Below, in pieces: positions 9,408 to 18,362 of a stretch of 64,000 nucleotides of DNA. Position 1 is the first letter of the stretch, and each line of letters begins with the position of its first letter. The notes beneath the pieces were generated by a model, which worked only from the letters and a program-made list of their open reading frames with translations, had not been told where the DNA came from and ran no database searches. Source of the DNA: Marinilabiliaceae bacterium UBA5488. GTDB lineage: Bacteria > Bacteroidota > Bacteroidia > Bacteroidales > Marinilabiliaceae. Made by a program: the position numbers and the translations under genes. The stretch covers positions 38,015 to 102,014 of the forward strand of contig DIPM01000017.1 of assembly GCA_002427105.1 (NCBI GenBank), given 5' to 3'.

Positions 9408-10211
9408 TTATTGAGGCACGAAGCTGGAAAAGGGGTTTTGCAAGCCTCTGAACTGCTCCAGGTCGCATACAAATGCCCCAACCACCAGATTGAAACGAAC
9501 GCGCACCGGAAGTTTGTTGGCATCGCGGGTAATCCATACCTGCATATCGTCATCATTCTTAAAAGCCCTGCCAACTTCGGTTACGGGCGAAAACTTGTAA
9601 CACTCCATCATTCCAAAACGGGTCTTTATGGTTTCCAAACCCATATACCGTATTCGAAGGGGGAATACCTCATCTGCAAAGTAAGTATTAAGAACAATAA
9701 TCTGCCCCTTAACCATATTGTCGTTAAAGTGTTTTTCACGGCCAACATAGAATGCAGATATAATATCATAAATATCAGCTGTTACGTATTTCTCGCCCGA
9801 ACGCTGGCTTGATACATGGGTAGAGTCTCTTCCATGCTTAAAAACTGCCTCGTTATACCATTTGTAGCGGCCTTCGCTTATGTTCCTAATGCTTTTAACA
9901 GGGTACATAGTTTTAGGGTCAAAAAAACTCTCATAGACATCCCTCACTCTGAAAATCTTATCAGTAAGTCCACTTGTATATCCACTGCCTACCATGTGAT
10001 ATACTCTTTTGTTATTTAACAGAGTGTCTTTTACAGTCAAAGAAGCGCGTCCGCCCGTAATAAAACCATATTGGAGGACGTATTGCAGTTCTTCACCGGG
10101 GCCAAATGATTTGGTTGGAACATTCTGCTTAAAAGGCACCTCAGCGCTTGCACTGCTGCCGACCATAAGCATAAATGCATAAGTATATAGAAAAGTTAAA
10201 AGGCGCTTCAT
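9408..10211 (-). CDS. Exported DUF3108-family protein
   Basis: 267 aa with a clear N-terminal signal peptide (cleavage near SSASAEV, about residue 24). The mature part resembles DUF3108 proteins: GEELQYVLQYGFITGG near the start, then alternating beta strands and MQVWITRDANKLPVRV near the end. Such proteins are periplasmic with an LolA-like beta fold; their function is not established, although an envelope role is likely. It lies upstream of the YkgJ-like gene and downstream of tsaB on the same strand, 207 bp from the latter. Confidence 0.8.
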   Translation of the reverse strand: MKRLLTFLYTYAFMLMVGSSASAEVPFKQNVPTKSFGPGEELQYVLQYGFITGGRASLTVKDTLLNNKRVYHMVGSGYTSGLTDKIFRVRDVYESFFDPKTMYPVKSIRNISEGRYKWYNEAVFKHGRDSTHVSSQRSGEKYVTADIYDIISAFYVGREKHFNDNMVKGQIIVLNTYFADEVFPLRIRYMGLETIKTRFGMMECYKFSPVTEVGRAFKNDDDMQVWITRDANKLPVRVRFNLVVGAFVCDLEQFRGLQNPFSSFVPQ

Positions 10212-10418
10212 ATGATAATAGTTTAATAATTAAAAACTATCCCGCATACACATAATCATCTAAAAATTCACAAACTCTATTCTTTCAAGATTGCAAGTAA
10301 GTCATTATTCCAAACAATCTATAAGTCTTTATACAAATTGTGAGCCCTTCTTGTTTCAGATTTCAGATTATGTCATATCATTAAGCGCAACTCCTTGTAT
10401 TTGCGAGGCTTACAGGAG

Positions 10419-11114
10419 TTAAAAAAACTTGTTTTTTGGTGTCGTAGCAACAAAATTCTTTAAATAAAAGGGCTCGAAATATGCTACATCTTCAAATTTC
10501 CCGACCTTATATCTATCCTTTGCAAGCGGAACCATTGCCGATGCCAAAGGTACAATCCCGTCAATAAAAAAAGCACTTGGATTAGCAATAACAGAGCTGC
10601 ATTTAGGAGCCCCGTCCCCGAAGTAGTAGGTAGGTCGTGCCGACCTAATATCTGCGAAACTATTTTCATCAATAATCTCGGCAGCCACAGGTCTTTCCTC
10701 CTCAAGCGCTTTATTATAAAGTGCTGAATAAACCTCCATTCGGCGGGCATCAATCATCGGACAAAGCAGGGCCTTTTCTTCTATTTCCGGATGCTTTTCC
10801 AAAAAGTTTGCTGCCAGCACTTCAAGAGAAGGTAGAGCAATAAGAGGAATACCCGCTCCGTAGCAAATTCCCTTACTTACCGATACTCCTATTCTAAGAC
10901 CGGTATATGAGCCCGGCCCGCTGCTTACTGCTACAGCGTCAAGCTTTTCAGCCGTGACATTCGCTTGCTCCAATAAGCTTTCAATAAGACCAGTAAGTTT
11001 CAAAGAGTGGGAGTTTGGAGTATCTTCCCTTAAGGAGCTTATTAGCTTACCTTTAAGAGCTAATGCAACCGAACAAACAGCAGTAGAAGTCTCTATGCAA
11101 AGTATATTAGCCAT
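10419..11114 (-). CDS. tsaB: tRNA threonylcarbamoyladenosine biosynthesis protein TsaB
   Basis: 231 aa. TsaB is the ASKHA-fold partner of TsaD and TsaE in making t6A37 on ANN-decoding tRNAs. The N-terminal MANILCIETSTAVCSVAL, the SHSLKLTGLI helix, and VSSGPGSYTGLRIGVSVSKG are family hallmarks. The zinc-site residues of the catalytic TsaD are missing, as expected for TsaB. Neither tsaD nor tsaE is in the window. It sits downstream of the efflux operon on the same strand but is separated by a strong hairpin, so it is probably transcribed separately. Confidence 0.95.
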   Translation of the reverse strand: MANILCIETSTAVCSVALALKGKLISSLREDTPNSHSLKLTGLIESLLEQANVTAEKLDAVAVSSGPGSYTGLRIGVSVSKGICYGAGIPLIALPSLEVLAANFLEKHPEIEEKALLCPMIDARRMEVYSALYNKALEEERPVAAEIIDENSFADIRSARPTYYFGDGAPKCSSVIANPSAFFIDGIVPLASAMVPLAKDRYKVGKFEDVAYFEPFYLKNFVATTPKNKFF

Positions 11115-11175
11115 TCATCAATGATTATGGCTACAAAAATAACAATATTATTCTTGTCGGGAGAAAATCTTAAAA

Positions 11176-11201
11176 TACCGCGCGTATTATTACGCGCGGT
11201 A
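11176..11201 (-). terminator. Rho-independent terminator of the ABC efflux operon
   Basis: Perfect 11-bp stem (TACCGCGCGTA with its complement) around a 4-nt loop, starting 11 bp past the TolC-like stop; on the minus strand it is followed by TTTTAAGATTTT. Confidence 0.85.
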
Positions 11202-11211
11202 AAAGCTAATT

Positions 11212-12555
11212 CTATAATACCAACTCTTTCCCTTGGTAGAAATCCAGAATCTTAAGACGCAGCAGATAGGTGTATTTTGCCTGAATAAAATCTGATTCAG
11301 CCTTCATAAACTCTGTCTTTGACACGTTATAATCAACGACATTAACCATACCGACATTGTAGCGCTGCTCAGTATAGCGAAACGATTCGCGGTAAGAATC
11401 AGCTGCTATTTGACCGGCCTCGTACTGGCGAAATGCTGCCTGCGCATCTGCATGAGCCTGCTCGATCTCCTTGCGTAAGGTTTGCTTCTCCTGCTCCAGA
11501 GTATATTGAGAGTTCATCAATCCGATATTGGCATTTTTCACTCCCTTACGAGCCGACAGCCCGTTAAACAAGGGGATGCTAAGGCTAAGCCCATAATACT
11601 GAGAGGCATTATCCTTAAAACTCCGGCTAAAATCAAAATTTTGCATACCATCATATTTGCTTACATAGGTTCCCCACCCAACATTAAACGATAGGCGCGG
11701 CCATAAATATCCTTTGGCAATATCAACATCTTTGTTGCTACTTTCCAAACGATATTCAGAAGCAGAAATTTGAGGAAGATTGTTGACAGCATAATCAAAT
11801 ACGGCATCAGCAGCACCAAGCGGAACAGCTGAAAGCTCAGGTAATTCAGGGATAACTATATCAAAGCTGTCGCCTGATTTCAAATCAAGAGCGTGTTTCA
11901 GATCTAGATAAGAAAGCTGTAAATTATTCTCCAATTGCGTTACATTAAGGGTTTCCCGGGCAGCCAAAGATTTGACCTCAAGGAGGCTGCCTTCGGGAAG
12001 AGTTCCTGCCTGCACTAGCTTTTCGGTTCTTTCCACCTGAAGATTAATTGTTTCAAGTTGCAACTTGGCAGCTGCCAGTAGCTCTTTATCGAATAGGATC
12101 TGGGTGTAATAGGAAGTTATGGCAAGGGCCAAATCATTTTCAGTCTTCTTGGCATCAGCCACGGCAGCCTTCCAATCAGCCCGGTACTTTTTGACACTAT
12201 TACGGCGCGTAAAACCTTCAAAAACAGGAGTTACGGATGATATGCCAAAATTCCCGTCTTTGGTTGTAACGTCGATTATCCGAAAGGTATTTTCATCACG
12301 AACACTTCCGCTCTGAGTACGATAGCTACCATTGGCATTTAGATTTGGCAAAAGGTCAAGTTTCTTTTGCTCTTGCTGGTTATAAGCATAATCAACGTTC
12401 AGTTTTTGGCGTTTAAGCGCCAAATTATTTTCACGGGCATACTCTATGCATTGTTGCAAACTCCACTTAGTAGGCAGAGAGGCGCTTTCCTGAGCTTGAC
12501 TTGGAATCAAGGCAAACAGGGCAATTATTAAAAGATAATGTTTTATGGTTTGCAT
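11212..12555 (-). CDS. TolC-family outer-membrane efflux protein
   Basis: 447 aa. It forms the outer-membrane channel of the tripartite exporter encoded by this operon. A signal peptide (to about SQAQ, residue 22) is followed by two repeats of the OEP fold: long helices with heptad-like Leu/Ala/Gln patterns (for example LQLETINLQVERTEKLV, GTLPEGSLLEVKS) and beta segments such as YYGLSLSIPLFNGLSARK. The conserved YNVGMVNVVDYNVSK near the C-terminus is typical. It is the last gene of the operon, 99 bp after the adaptor gene and directly before a terminator. The substrate cannot be read from the sequence. Confidence 0.93.
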   Translation of the reverse strand: MQTIKHYLLIIALFALIPSQAQESASLPTKWSLQQCIEYARENNLALKRQKLNVDYAYNQQEQKKLDLLPNLNANGSYRTQSGSVRDENTFRIIDVTTKDGNFGISSVTPVFEGFTRRNSVKKYRADWKAAVADAKKTENDLALAITSYYTQILFDKELLAAAKLQLETINLQVERTEKLVQAGTLPEGSLLEVKSLAARETLNVTQLENNLQLSYLDLKHALDLKSGDSFDIVIPELPELSAVPLGAADAVFDYAVNNLPQISASEYRLESSNKDVDIAKGYLWPRLSFNVGWGTYVSKYDGMQNFDFSRSFKDNASQYYGLSLSIPLFNGLSARKGVKNANIGLMNSQYTLEQEKQTLRKEIEQAHADAQAAFRQYEAGQIAADSYRESFRYTEQRYNVGMVNVVDYNVSKTEFMKAESDFIQAKYTYLLRLKILDFYQGKELVL

Positions 12556-12654
12556 ACTATTGTAAATTTCGATATCGCATAAATAAGGGATAAAAAAAAT
12601 ATGTGACCAGACTACTTGAAAACAAGCTGTAATCGGCGCTAAGCTGCGCCGGAA

Positions 12655-13737
12655 TTATATAGCCGGCACTTTTACTTTATCCTCAGCTTTCAGGCCTTCA
12701 AGAAGCTCAACATTAAGCCCATCTGAAAGGCCTATTTTCACAAGGCGCTTTTCAAACTTCTGGGGTTCTGTCTCCACCTCAACAAAAATCGAATCCCCAC
12801 TGAACTGAAGGACCTTTTCATTAATAGCAAGGACGCTGTCACGACGATCGAGCACGATATCGGCATTTGCGCTATAACCGGCTCTGATAAACTGATTCTC
12901 TTTCAGCTTCATGGCAGCCTTTATTTCAAACTGAATGGCACCTCCTTCTTCCACTCCTTTGGGGGATATATACTCCAGATAAGCATCGAAGGCATCACCT
13001 TCAATAGCGCCAATAGTCATAAGCAGGTGCATTCCTTCTTTAATCTTTCCTACTTCAGTCTCGTCAACTTTCCCTTTAAAAATCATCTCTCCCATATCGG
13101 CAACATAGGCAACTGTAGTCCCGTCATTAAAGGTGTTACTTTTAATAACTGAGTTACCCTCTTCAACAGGCACATCGAGCACCATGCCACTAATAGTAGA
13201 GCGAATAACAGTATTTGTCTTTGAACCCATCTTCTTTGTTACCCCTTCCTGAATCAACTGAAGATGATTCTCGGCAGCCAGCAAATCTTCCCGGCTGTTT
13301 TTATAACGAAGTTCCTCTGCCTGGTACTCACTCAAGGCAATAACTTTTTGCTCGAATAGCTCTTTCATCCTGTTAAAATCAACTTCAGCATTCTCAAAGG
13401 CTAAACGCGCCTTATTAACACGACTTTCAGCATCATTTACCTGAACCATTTCAGGTATAATCTGAATTCGGGCAATTATATCACCTTGTTTGATGAGCTC
13501 TCCTGCCTCTACATAGATATCGGTAATAATCCCTGACTCCTGAGGCTTTATGGCAATCTCTTTGCGCGGGATAACAGACCCTGTCGCAACAGTCTTTTTA
13601 ATTATGTTGGTAGTAAGCGGCGACTCAATCTCATAAGCTACCGGCGCTTTTTTTGATTGTTTATACAAATATACAAACACCCACACTACAAGCGCTGCAA
13701 AAAGCAACAAAACAGCAAGTTTCAAAATTCGTTTCAT
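12655..13737 (-). CDS. Periplasmic adaptor (HlyD/MacA type) of an ABC efflux pump
   Basis: 360 aa. One N-terminal membrane anchor (LAVLLLFAALVVWVFVYLY, about 6-24), then the adaptor architecture: barrel-sandwich half (SVIPRKEIAIKPQESG, about 55-70), an alpha-helical hairpin (about 100-170, rich in Glu/Leu), the second lipoyl half (VLDVPVEEGNSV) and beta-barrel domains. It should link the two permeases and ATPase to the TolC-like channel. It lies 21 bp downstream of the second permease. Function as adaptor is firm; transported compound is unknown. Confidence 0.92.
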   Translation of the reverse strand: MKRILKLAVLLLFAALVVWVFVYLYKQSKKAPVAYEIESPLTTNIIKKTVATGSVIPRKEIAIKPQESGIITDIYVEAGELIKQGDIIARIQIIPEMVQVNDAESRVNKARLAFENAEVDFNRMKELFEQKVIALSEYQAEELRYKNSREDLLAAENHLQLIQEGVTKKMGSKTNTVIRSTISGMVLDVPVEEGNSVIKSNTFNDGTTVAYVADMGEMIFKGKVDETEVGKIKEGMHLLMTIGAIEGDAFDAYLEYISPKGVEEGGAIQFEIKAAMKLKENQFIRAGYSANADIVLDRRDSVLAINEKVLQFSGDSIFVEVETEPQKFEKRLVKIGLSDGLNVELLEGLKAEDKVKVPAI

Positions 13738-13758
13738 CCCTAAATAGTTTAAAAATTA

Positions 13759-15039
13759 TTATTCATATCTTAATGCTTCTATTGGTTTGATGCGTATAGC
13801 CTTACGCGCCGGAATCAGACCGGCAAAAAAGCCTATAACTATCAGAATGCCCAAAGACATCAACGCCATGGGCAGACCAATCTCAGGATTTTTAAAAAAG
13901 GTTCCCTGATCTGATGTATTGGCAGCTTCGGCTGCTTTAATAGCTACATCGGCCAACTGCAACACAAGGGTGCCGAAAGCAAGTCCCAAAAAGCCTGCTA
14001 TAGTTGTCAAAAACACTGATTCGGTGAGGATCTGCCCTACAATGGTAAGCGGCTTTGCTCCAATTGCGCGCTGGATACCGATTTCCTTGGTGCGCTCTCT
14101 GACAATAACAAGCATAATATTGCTTACCCCCACTGCACCGGCAATTAATGTTCCTATACCGACTATCCAAATCAAGACGGAAATTCCAAGGAAGGCATAG
14201 CCCATGGTCTTCACCATTTCTTCAACATTTACATGGCCTGAAGCTTCAAGATCATCGGGGGCTACAGAATGCCTCTCCTTCAACAGTGCAGTGACTTTCT
14301 CTACCGTTTCAGCCACGCTTTCTCCATCGTGTGCAGTAAATCCGAAAAAATGAACCCTGTCGCCGTAATTAAAGGTCTGCTGCATCGTACTAAAAGGCAA
14401 TGAAACGACCTCCTCCTTGTTGGCTCCTATCTGAATATTAGGGTTTTTTGTCTTTGCCACTCCTATAACCTGAAACCATACCCCACTAACTCTCAGATAC
14501 TCTCCGGTAGGGTCTTGGCCCTTATCAAACATCACCTCATATACTCTCTCCCCAATCACGCAGACCTTTCGTTTATGCAAGATGTCCATCTCGTTAATAT
14601 ACCTTCCGTAAACCATCTCATTAGGGTCAATAAGATTGTACTCGGGAACCTCCCCGTTTACAGTAAAAGAACCGGTTTTGAGACCTCTGACAACATTTTC
14701 ACCTCCCGAAATATTCCAGCCCTGAAGCTTTGGAGCCAGGATGTCAACTTCAGGAACGCCACGTCTAATGGCTTCCATATCGTCGTTATCAAACTCCCAC
14801 CATCGTCCTTGTTTAAAACCTTTGTATGCCTTCGTGGTGTTATTTGTCCAAACAAAGCCGCTGTTTGTTGCAAAATCCTTCATGCCTTCGGTCATGCCGT
14901 TGAGAAGCGCATTGCCTGCACCTGTCATGGTTACCAGCATAAATATGCCCCAAAATACACCGAAGGCGGTAAGGGCACTGCGCAACTTATTCTGTTTTAT
15001 GGCACTGAATATTTCCTGCCATCTATCTCTGTCAAACAC
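13759..15039 (-). CDS. MacB/FtsX-type ABC transporter permease (second of two)
   Basis: 426 aa. Topology is typical of MacB-like permeases without the ATPase: one N-terminal helix (about 20-40), a large periplasmic MacB_PCD domain (about 45-270), and three C-terminal helices forming the FtsX domain (AFLGISVLIWIVGIGTLIAG; FLTTIAGFLGLAFGTLV; LGILIVIGFFAGLIPARKA). The cytoplasmic coupling segment VRERTKEIGIQRAIGA and the ending RIKPIEALRYE are hallmarks. It is similar to the permease encoded upstream, and the two probably form a heterodimer. Such systems use mechanotransmission to push periplasmic substrates through TolC. Confidence 0.93.
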   Translation of the reverse strand: MFDRDRWQEIFSAIKQNKLRSALTAFGVFWGIFMLVTMTGAGNALLNGMTEGMKDFATNSGFVWTNNTTKAYKGFKQGRWWEFDNDDMEAIRRGVPEVDILAPKLQGWNISGGENVVRGLKTGSFTVNGEVPEYNLIDPNEMVYGRYINEMDILHKRKVCVIGERVYEVMFDKGQDPTGEYLRVSGVWFQVIGVAKTKNPNIQIGANKEEVVSLPFSTMQQTFNYGDRVHFFGFTAHDGESVAETVEKVTALLKERHSVAPDDLEASGHVNVEEMVKTMGYAFLGISVLIWIVGIGTLIAGAVGVSNIMLVIVRERTKEIGIQRAIGAKPLTIVGQILTESVFLTTIAGFLGLAFGTLVLQLADVAIKAAEAANTSDQGTFFKNPEIGLPMALMSLGILIVIGFFAGLIPARKAIRIKPIEALRYE

Positions 15040-15079
15040 TATATTATAAGTTTATAGTTTATACTAAAGATTCAGATTA

Positions 15080-16327
15080 CTACTCATCATGTAAAGCTTC
15101 TATTGGTTTGATAGCTGCCGCTTTACGAGCAGGAATATAACCGGCTAACAATCCGGCTAAAATCAATACAATTGTGGCCGACATCGCTACCCCGAAATCT
15201 GCCGAGGGATTATAAAATATTTTATCCAGCATATTATTAGTTTGGGAAATATTTGAAATAATATTGGATGCCATATAAAGTATCCCCATTCCTGCAAGCA
15301 TTCCTACAAACCCGGCGATTGCCGTGATAAACAGAGATTCTGATAATACCAGCTGGATTACACTCCAGGGAGATGCTCCTATGGCCTTTCGGATTCCAAT
15401 CTCTTTTGTGCGCTCTTTGACCAGGATTATCATAATATTACTAACTCCTACGATTCCCGCAATAACAGTCATAATGCCCACTATCCAAATAAACAGGCGG
15501 ATACCCCTAAATACTCCCTGGGTAGTCTTAACTGTGTCAAGAGTATTCCAAACATGTAAAGCTTCCTTGTCATCTGTGGAGAAGTGGTGTCGCCTGGCCA
15601 GAAATGCCTTTATTTCTTCTTCAATTATTTTATTCTCCTCGACCGAACTTGAAGTTGTTGTAAGAGCCAAATTACTTATGCGATTAGCTCCGTTAAACAC
15701 CATCTGACCGGTAGTAATGGGTAAAATAGCGTCTTTTGAATCCTTGTTTGTTGGGTCGTTAATTACTCCTACCACCTGAAAATAAATGCCTCCTACCTTA
15801 ACATATTCTCCTATCGGCTCTTTGTCTTTGAAAAGCATATCAATAATGCTCTGAGACAGAACTATAACTTTCCTTTTATCACTAATGTCCAAATCGTTGA
15901 TAAATCGACCCTTTATCATATCGAAAAGACTGATATTTGTAAATTCAGGCATCACACAAGTAACAGTATAGTTGGCATACTCGCTTCCATAGGTGATAGG
16001 CACATCAGCCCATAGGTAGAGCCTTCCAGAAATATTGTTAATTCCCCTCATCTCACGTTTCAGAAGGTCATAGTCTTCATTGGTAAACTGGATATTACGT
16101 CCTTTCCCATAGCCTTCAAAGCTCTCGCTGGTTTTGCCCGGCCAAATCTGGATAGCATTTTGAGCAATATTTTTAAAATTGTTCTCCATGCCGTTTTGCA
16201 GACCGTTACCACTACCCAGTAGAATTATTAGCATGAAAATACCCCAGGAAACACTAAACCCGGTCATTATTGCGCGCAGCTTATTCTGCTTTAGGGTTGT
16301 TAATATTTCTTCTATATAATCTAACAT
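15080..16327 (-). CDS. MacB/FtsX-type ABC transporter permease (first of two)
   Basis: 415 aa, same layout as the following permease: N-terminal helix (FSVSWGIFMLIILLGSG, about 25-41), periplasmic domain, then FtsX helices near IRLFIWIVGIMTVIAGIVG, LFITAIAGFVGMLAG and VLILAGLLAGYIPARKA. Coupling motif VKERTKEIGIRKAIGA and terminal IKPIEALHDE are present. It begins 14 bp after the ATPase gene. The shared motifs point to an old tandem duplication that specialised into a heterodimeric pair. Confidence 0.93.
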   Translation of the reverse strand: MLDYIEEILTTLKQNKLRAIMTGFSVSWGIFMLIILLGSGNGLQNGMENNFKNIAQNAIQIWPGKTSESFEGYGKGRNIQFTNEDYDLLKREMRGINNISGRLYLWADVPITYGSEYANYTVTCVMPEFTNISLFDMIKGRFINDLDISDKRKVIVLSQSIIDMLFKDKEPIGEYVKVGGIYFQVVGVINDPTNKDSKDAILPITTGQMVFNGANRISNLALTTTSSSVEENKIIEEEIKAFLARRHHFSTDDKEALHVWNTLDTVKTTQGVFRGIRLFIWIVGIMTVIAGIVGVSNIMIILVKERTKEIGIRKAIGASPWSVIQLVLSESLFITAIAGFVGMLAGMGILYMASNIISNISQTNNMLDKIFYNPSADFGVAMSATIVLILAGLLAGYIPARKAAAIKPIEALHDE

Positions 16328-16341
16328 TTTATAAGCGGATT

Positions 16342-17061
16342 TTAGTTTGCTTCTAGCTCTTGCAACTTGAATGAGTGATTCAGCTCGTTAGATTCAATTA
16401 TCCCGTCTTTTAACCTAATTATTCGTTCCGTATTTTTTGCAATTTCATTCTCATGGGTAACAATAATCACTGCTATTCCGGACCTGTTGACTTCTTTAAG
16501 AATTTCCATAACTTCGGCTGAAGTCTGTGAATCTAATGCACCGGTTGGTTCATCGGCTAAAATAACTTTTGGCTTAGAAATAAGCGCACGCGCAATAGCT
16601 ATACGCTGTTTTTGCCCACCTGACAGCTCAGACGGGAGATGATCTGCCCATTCGCGTAATCCCATTCGATCCAAATATTCAAGAGCCAGGTTGTTACGTT
16701 TTTTCCTGTTAACTTTTTGGTAGTAAAGTGGCAGTGCGACGTTTTCCATGGCATTCTTAAAAGATATCAGGTTGAAGGATTGAAATACAAAGCCTATATA
16801 CTTGTTACGATAACGGGCAGCCTTGGTCTCGTCCATAGTGCTAATATGAATATCATCAAGATGATATGAACCAGAGTCATAATTATCAAGTATTCCCAAT
16901 ACATTCAGAAGGGTTGATTTCCCGGAACCCGAAGCTCCCATAATGCTCACCATCTCTCCTTTTTTAATATCAAGGCTTATGCCTTTAAGAACATGCAAGG
17001 CATTTTTCCCGTTAACGTAGGATTTGTGAAGAGACTCCACCCGGATGATACTGTCGTTCAT
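16342..17061 (-). CDS. ABC transporter ATPase (MacB/LolD type)
   Basis: 239 aa. It supplies energy for the two permeases that follow. Visible motifs: Walker A GASGSGKSTLLN (about residues 38-49), Q-loop FVFQSFNLI, ABC signature LSGGQKQR, Walker B VILADEPTG, D-loop ALDSQTS and H-loop VTHE. The length and the Q-loop region match the LolD/MacB/FtsE group rather than importers. It is first in the operon and has a long 5' region (over 200 bp) that contains two palindromic operator candidates. Confidence 0.95.
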   Translation of the reverse strand: MNDSIIRVESLHKSYVNGKNALHVLKGISLDIKKGEMVSIMGASGSGKSTLLNVLGILDNYDSGSYHLDDIHISTMDETKAARYRNKYIGFVFQSFNLISFKNAMENVALPLYYQKVNRKKRNNLALEYLDRMGLREWADHLPSELSGGQKQRIAIARALISKPKVILADEPTGALDSQTSAEVMEILKEVNRSGIAVIIVTHENEIAKNTERIIRLKDGIIESNELNHSFKLQELEAN

Positions 17062-17260
17062 TACTTAAAATATTTATAAATTGATAGTTGTCTGATTTTT
17101 ATATGTTAGGATACCATAATCCAAATAATGATATAAAGTATTGTCGCATAGAATAAGCTTTAGGAACCTTATTGCACATAACAATCATCTTGCCAAAGTG
17201 TGCAAATAGCTGATATAGCATCATATACAAAACAATACCCGCTAATCTTAGAAATAGTGA

Positions 17261-17336
17261 GTGTCTGATATCGGAACATGCCCTGTACGATATCGTACAG
17301 GAGTCAAAGATACAACACAATAGAGCAGGAAATCAA
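17261..17336 (-). promoter_or_regulatory. Candidate promoter and paired palindromic operators of the ABC efflux operon
   Basis: On the minus strand TTG (17334-17336) and TATCTTTG (17305-17312) are 21 bp apart, a good Bacteroidota promoter. Just downstream, at the expected transcription start, is the perfect 20-bp palindrome CCTGTACGATATCGTACAGG (17282-17301). A related imperfect site with the same GATATC core lies at 17261-17277; the two cores are 22 bp apart, about two helical turns. This arrangement suits a dimeric repressor binding both sites on one DNA face. No regulator gene is adjacent. The 287 bp between genes (17062-17348) otherwise holds nothing I can support. Confidence 0.6.
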
Positions 17337-17348
17337 GATAGAAGAAGC

Positions 17349-17987
17349 TTATCTGCAAACAAGTTTTCTAAGTATAACAATCTTTGATCCATCATCATAC
17401 TCGAGGCTATAGTCATACTTCTCAGAGATAAACCGGAAGGTTTCCTTATGATAAAAAACAAGGTGCGTTGGATCCCGAACATACCACCATTTGCCCAAGT
17501 CAGTGTTCTCATCCCATCTATTAGTCATTATAGTAAGCGTTCCATGTGGACGCAGCAAAGCAGTAATAAGTTGAAGCTCTTTAGCCGGGTTTGAAAAGTG
17601 CTCGAAAGTCTCGGTTGCGAAAACAAAATCCTGCCTCTCATCTGGAAGATCGGGAAAGAAAAAAGGATCGTAGAATGAACAGGTATAACCACTCTTGGTC
17701 AGCACTTTAGCCAAAACAGGGTTAGGACCACAGCCAAAATCAAGGCCTTCCATATCAGAGCTCAAAAAGGGTAGAGTTGGCTGAATGGCTGTATTCAAAT
17801 GCCTAAGGTAAGCCTGGTCTTCTTCCGAATTATTATGCTGTAAATACCTGTTTTTCTCGGAATCAGGCTCTAACTCTAAATCATAAGCCTTAAAGATGAG
17901 CAAACAATTATCACATTTATAAAGAGTTATGCCATCAATAGCGGCAAAAGACTTATTCGTTTCACTTCCACATAGTCTGCAATTCAT
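17349..17987 (-). CDS. Class I SAM-dependent methyltransferase with N-terminal zinc ribbon
   Basis: 212 aa from the ATG at 17987; a longer frame to 18083 exists but its extra residues look non-coding and the protein plainly begins MNCRLCGSE. Two CxxC pairs (CRLC at 3-6 and CDNC at about 25-28) form a zinc ribbon. The SAM-binding motif I is GLDFGCGPNPVLAKVL; later FVFATETFEHFSNP and LRPHGTLTIMTN correspond to motifs II and III. These zinc-ribbon methyltransferases often act on sugars or lipids, but the substrate cannot be read here. It lies directly upstream of the efflux operon's promoter region. Confidence 0.85.
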   Translation of the reverse strand: MNCRLCGSETNKSFAAIDGITLYKCDNCLLIFKAYDLELEPDSEKNRYLQHNNSEEDQAYLRHLNTAIQPTLPFLSSDMEGLDFGCGPNPVLAKVLTKSGYTCSFYDPFFFPDLPDERQDFVFATETFEHFSNPAKELQLITALLRPHGTLTIMTNRWDENTDLGKWWYVRDPTHLVFYHKETFRFISEKYDYSLEYDDGSKIVILRKLVCR

Positions 17988-18094
17988 CCGGCTCCGATTT
18001 TTACTTTGAGTGACAAAAGTATAAAAACAAATAGAAAAAGGAGACTGCCAGCTGAGACAATCTCCTTTTCCAGGATTAAACAAAACAAAAATAA

Positions 18095-18325
18095 TTATTC
18101 GGCTTTCTTTTCAGCCTTATCGCAAGCGGGCTTTTCAGCCTTGTCGCAGTCTGCTTTAGCTGCTTTATCACAATCGGCCTTCGCCGCTTTGTCGCAGTCG
18201 GCCTTTGTTGCTTTATCGCAAGCTTCTTTCTTTTCAGGCTCTTGCATTAATGCAGATGAATATGCGGGAGCAGTAAGTCCCAATGTGAAAACAAGCAAAC
18301 AAGCAATTGCTAATTTCTTTTTCAT
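18095..18325 (-). CDS. Small exported Cys-repeat protein
   Basis: 76 aa. A signal peptide (about residues 1-24, ending in AYSSA) leads to a mature peptide made of five imperfect 8-residue repeats of the form CDKAxKAD, one Cys per repeat, in a Lys/Asp/Ala-rich helix-prone background. No known domain is recognised. The even spacing of single Cys residues suggests metal binding, disulfide-linked oligomers or redox sensing in the periplasm (inference). It is divergent from the two-component system at 18487, with GTTAA repeats in the shared upstream region, so it is a likely target of that system. A TAAGTTTG box lies 38 bp upstream. Confidence 0.75.
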   Translation of the reverse strand: MKKKLAIACLLVFTLGLTAPAYSSALMQEPEKKEACDKATKADCDKAAKADCDKAAKADCDKAEKPACDKAEKKAE

Positions 18326-18362
18326 AACTCAATAATTTTTTAGTTAGATAATTTACCTACAA

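Noticed and set aside
10389..10420. Hairpin at the 3' end of tsaB
   Set aside because: Stem has a bulge and no T-run follows it on the minus strand, so a terminator call is not supported.
17099..17320. A 73-codon minus-strand open frame in front of the efflux operon
   Set aside because: It covers the palindromes and promoter boxes and has an odd composition and no recognisable motif; more likely a chance frame.
18006..18335. Plus-strand frame with Ala-Leu-Ser-Gln repeats
   Set aside because: It is the antisense image of the Cys-repeat gene and inherits its repeats; the minus strand has a signal peptide and clean start.
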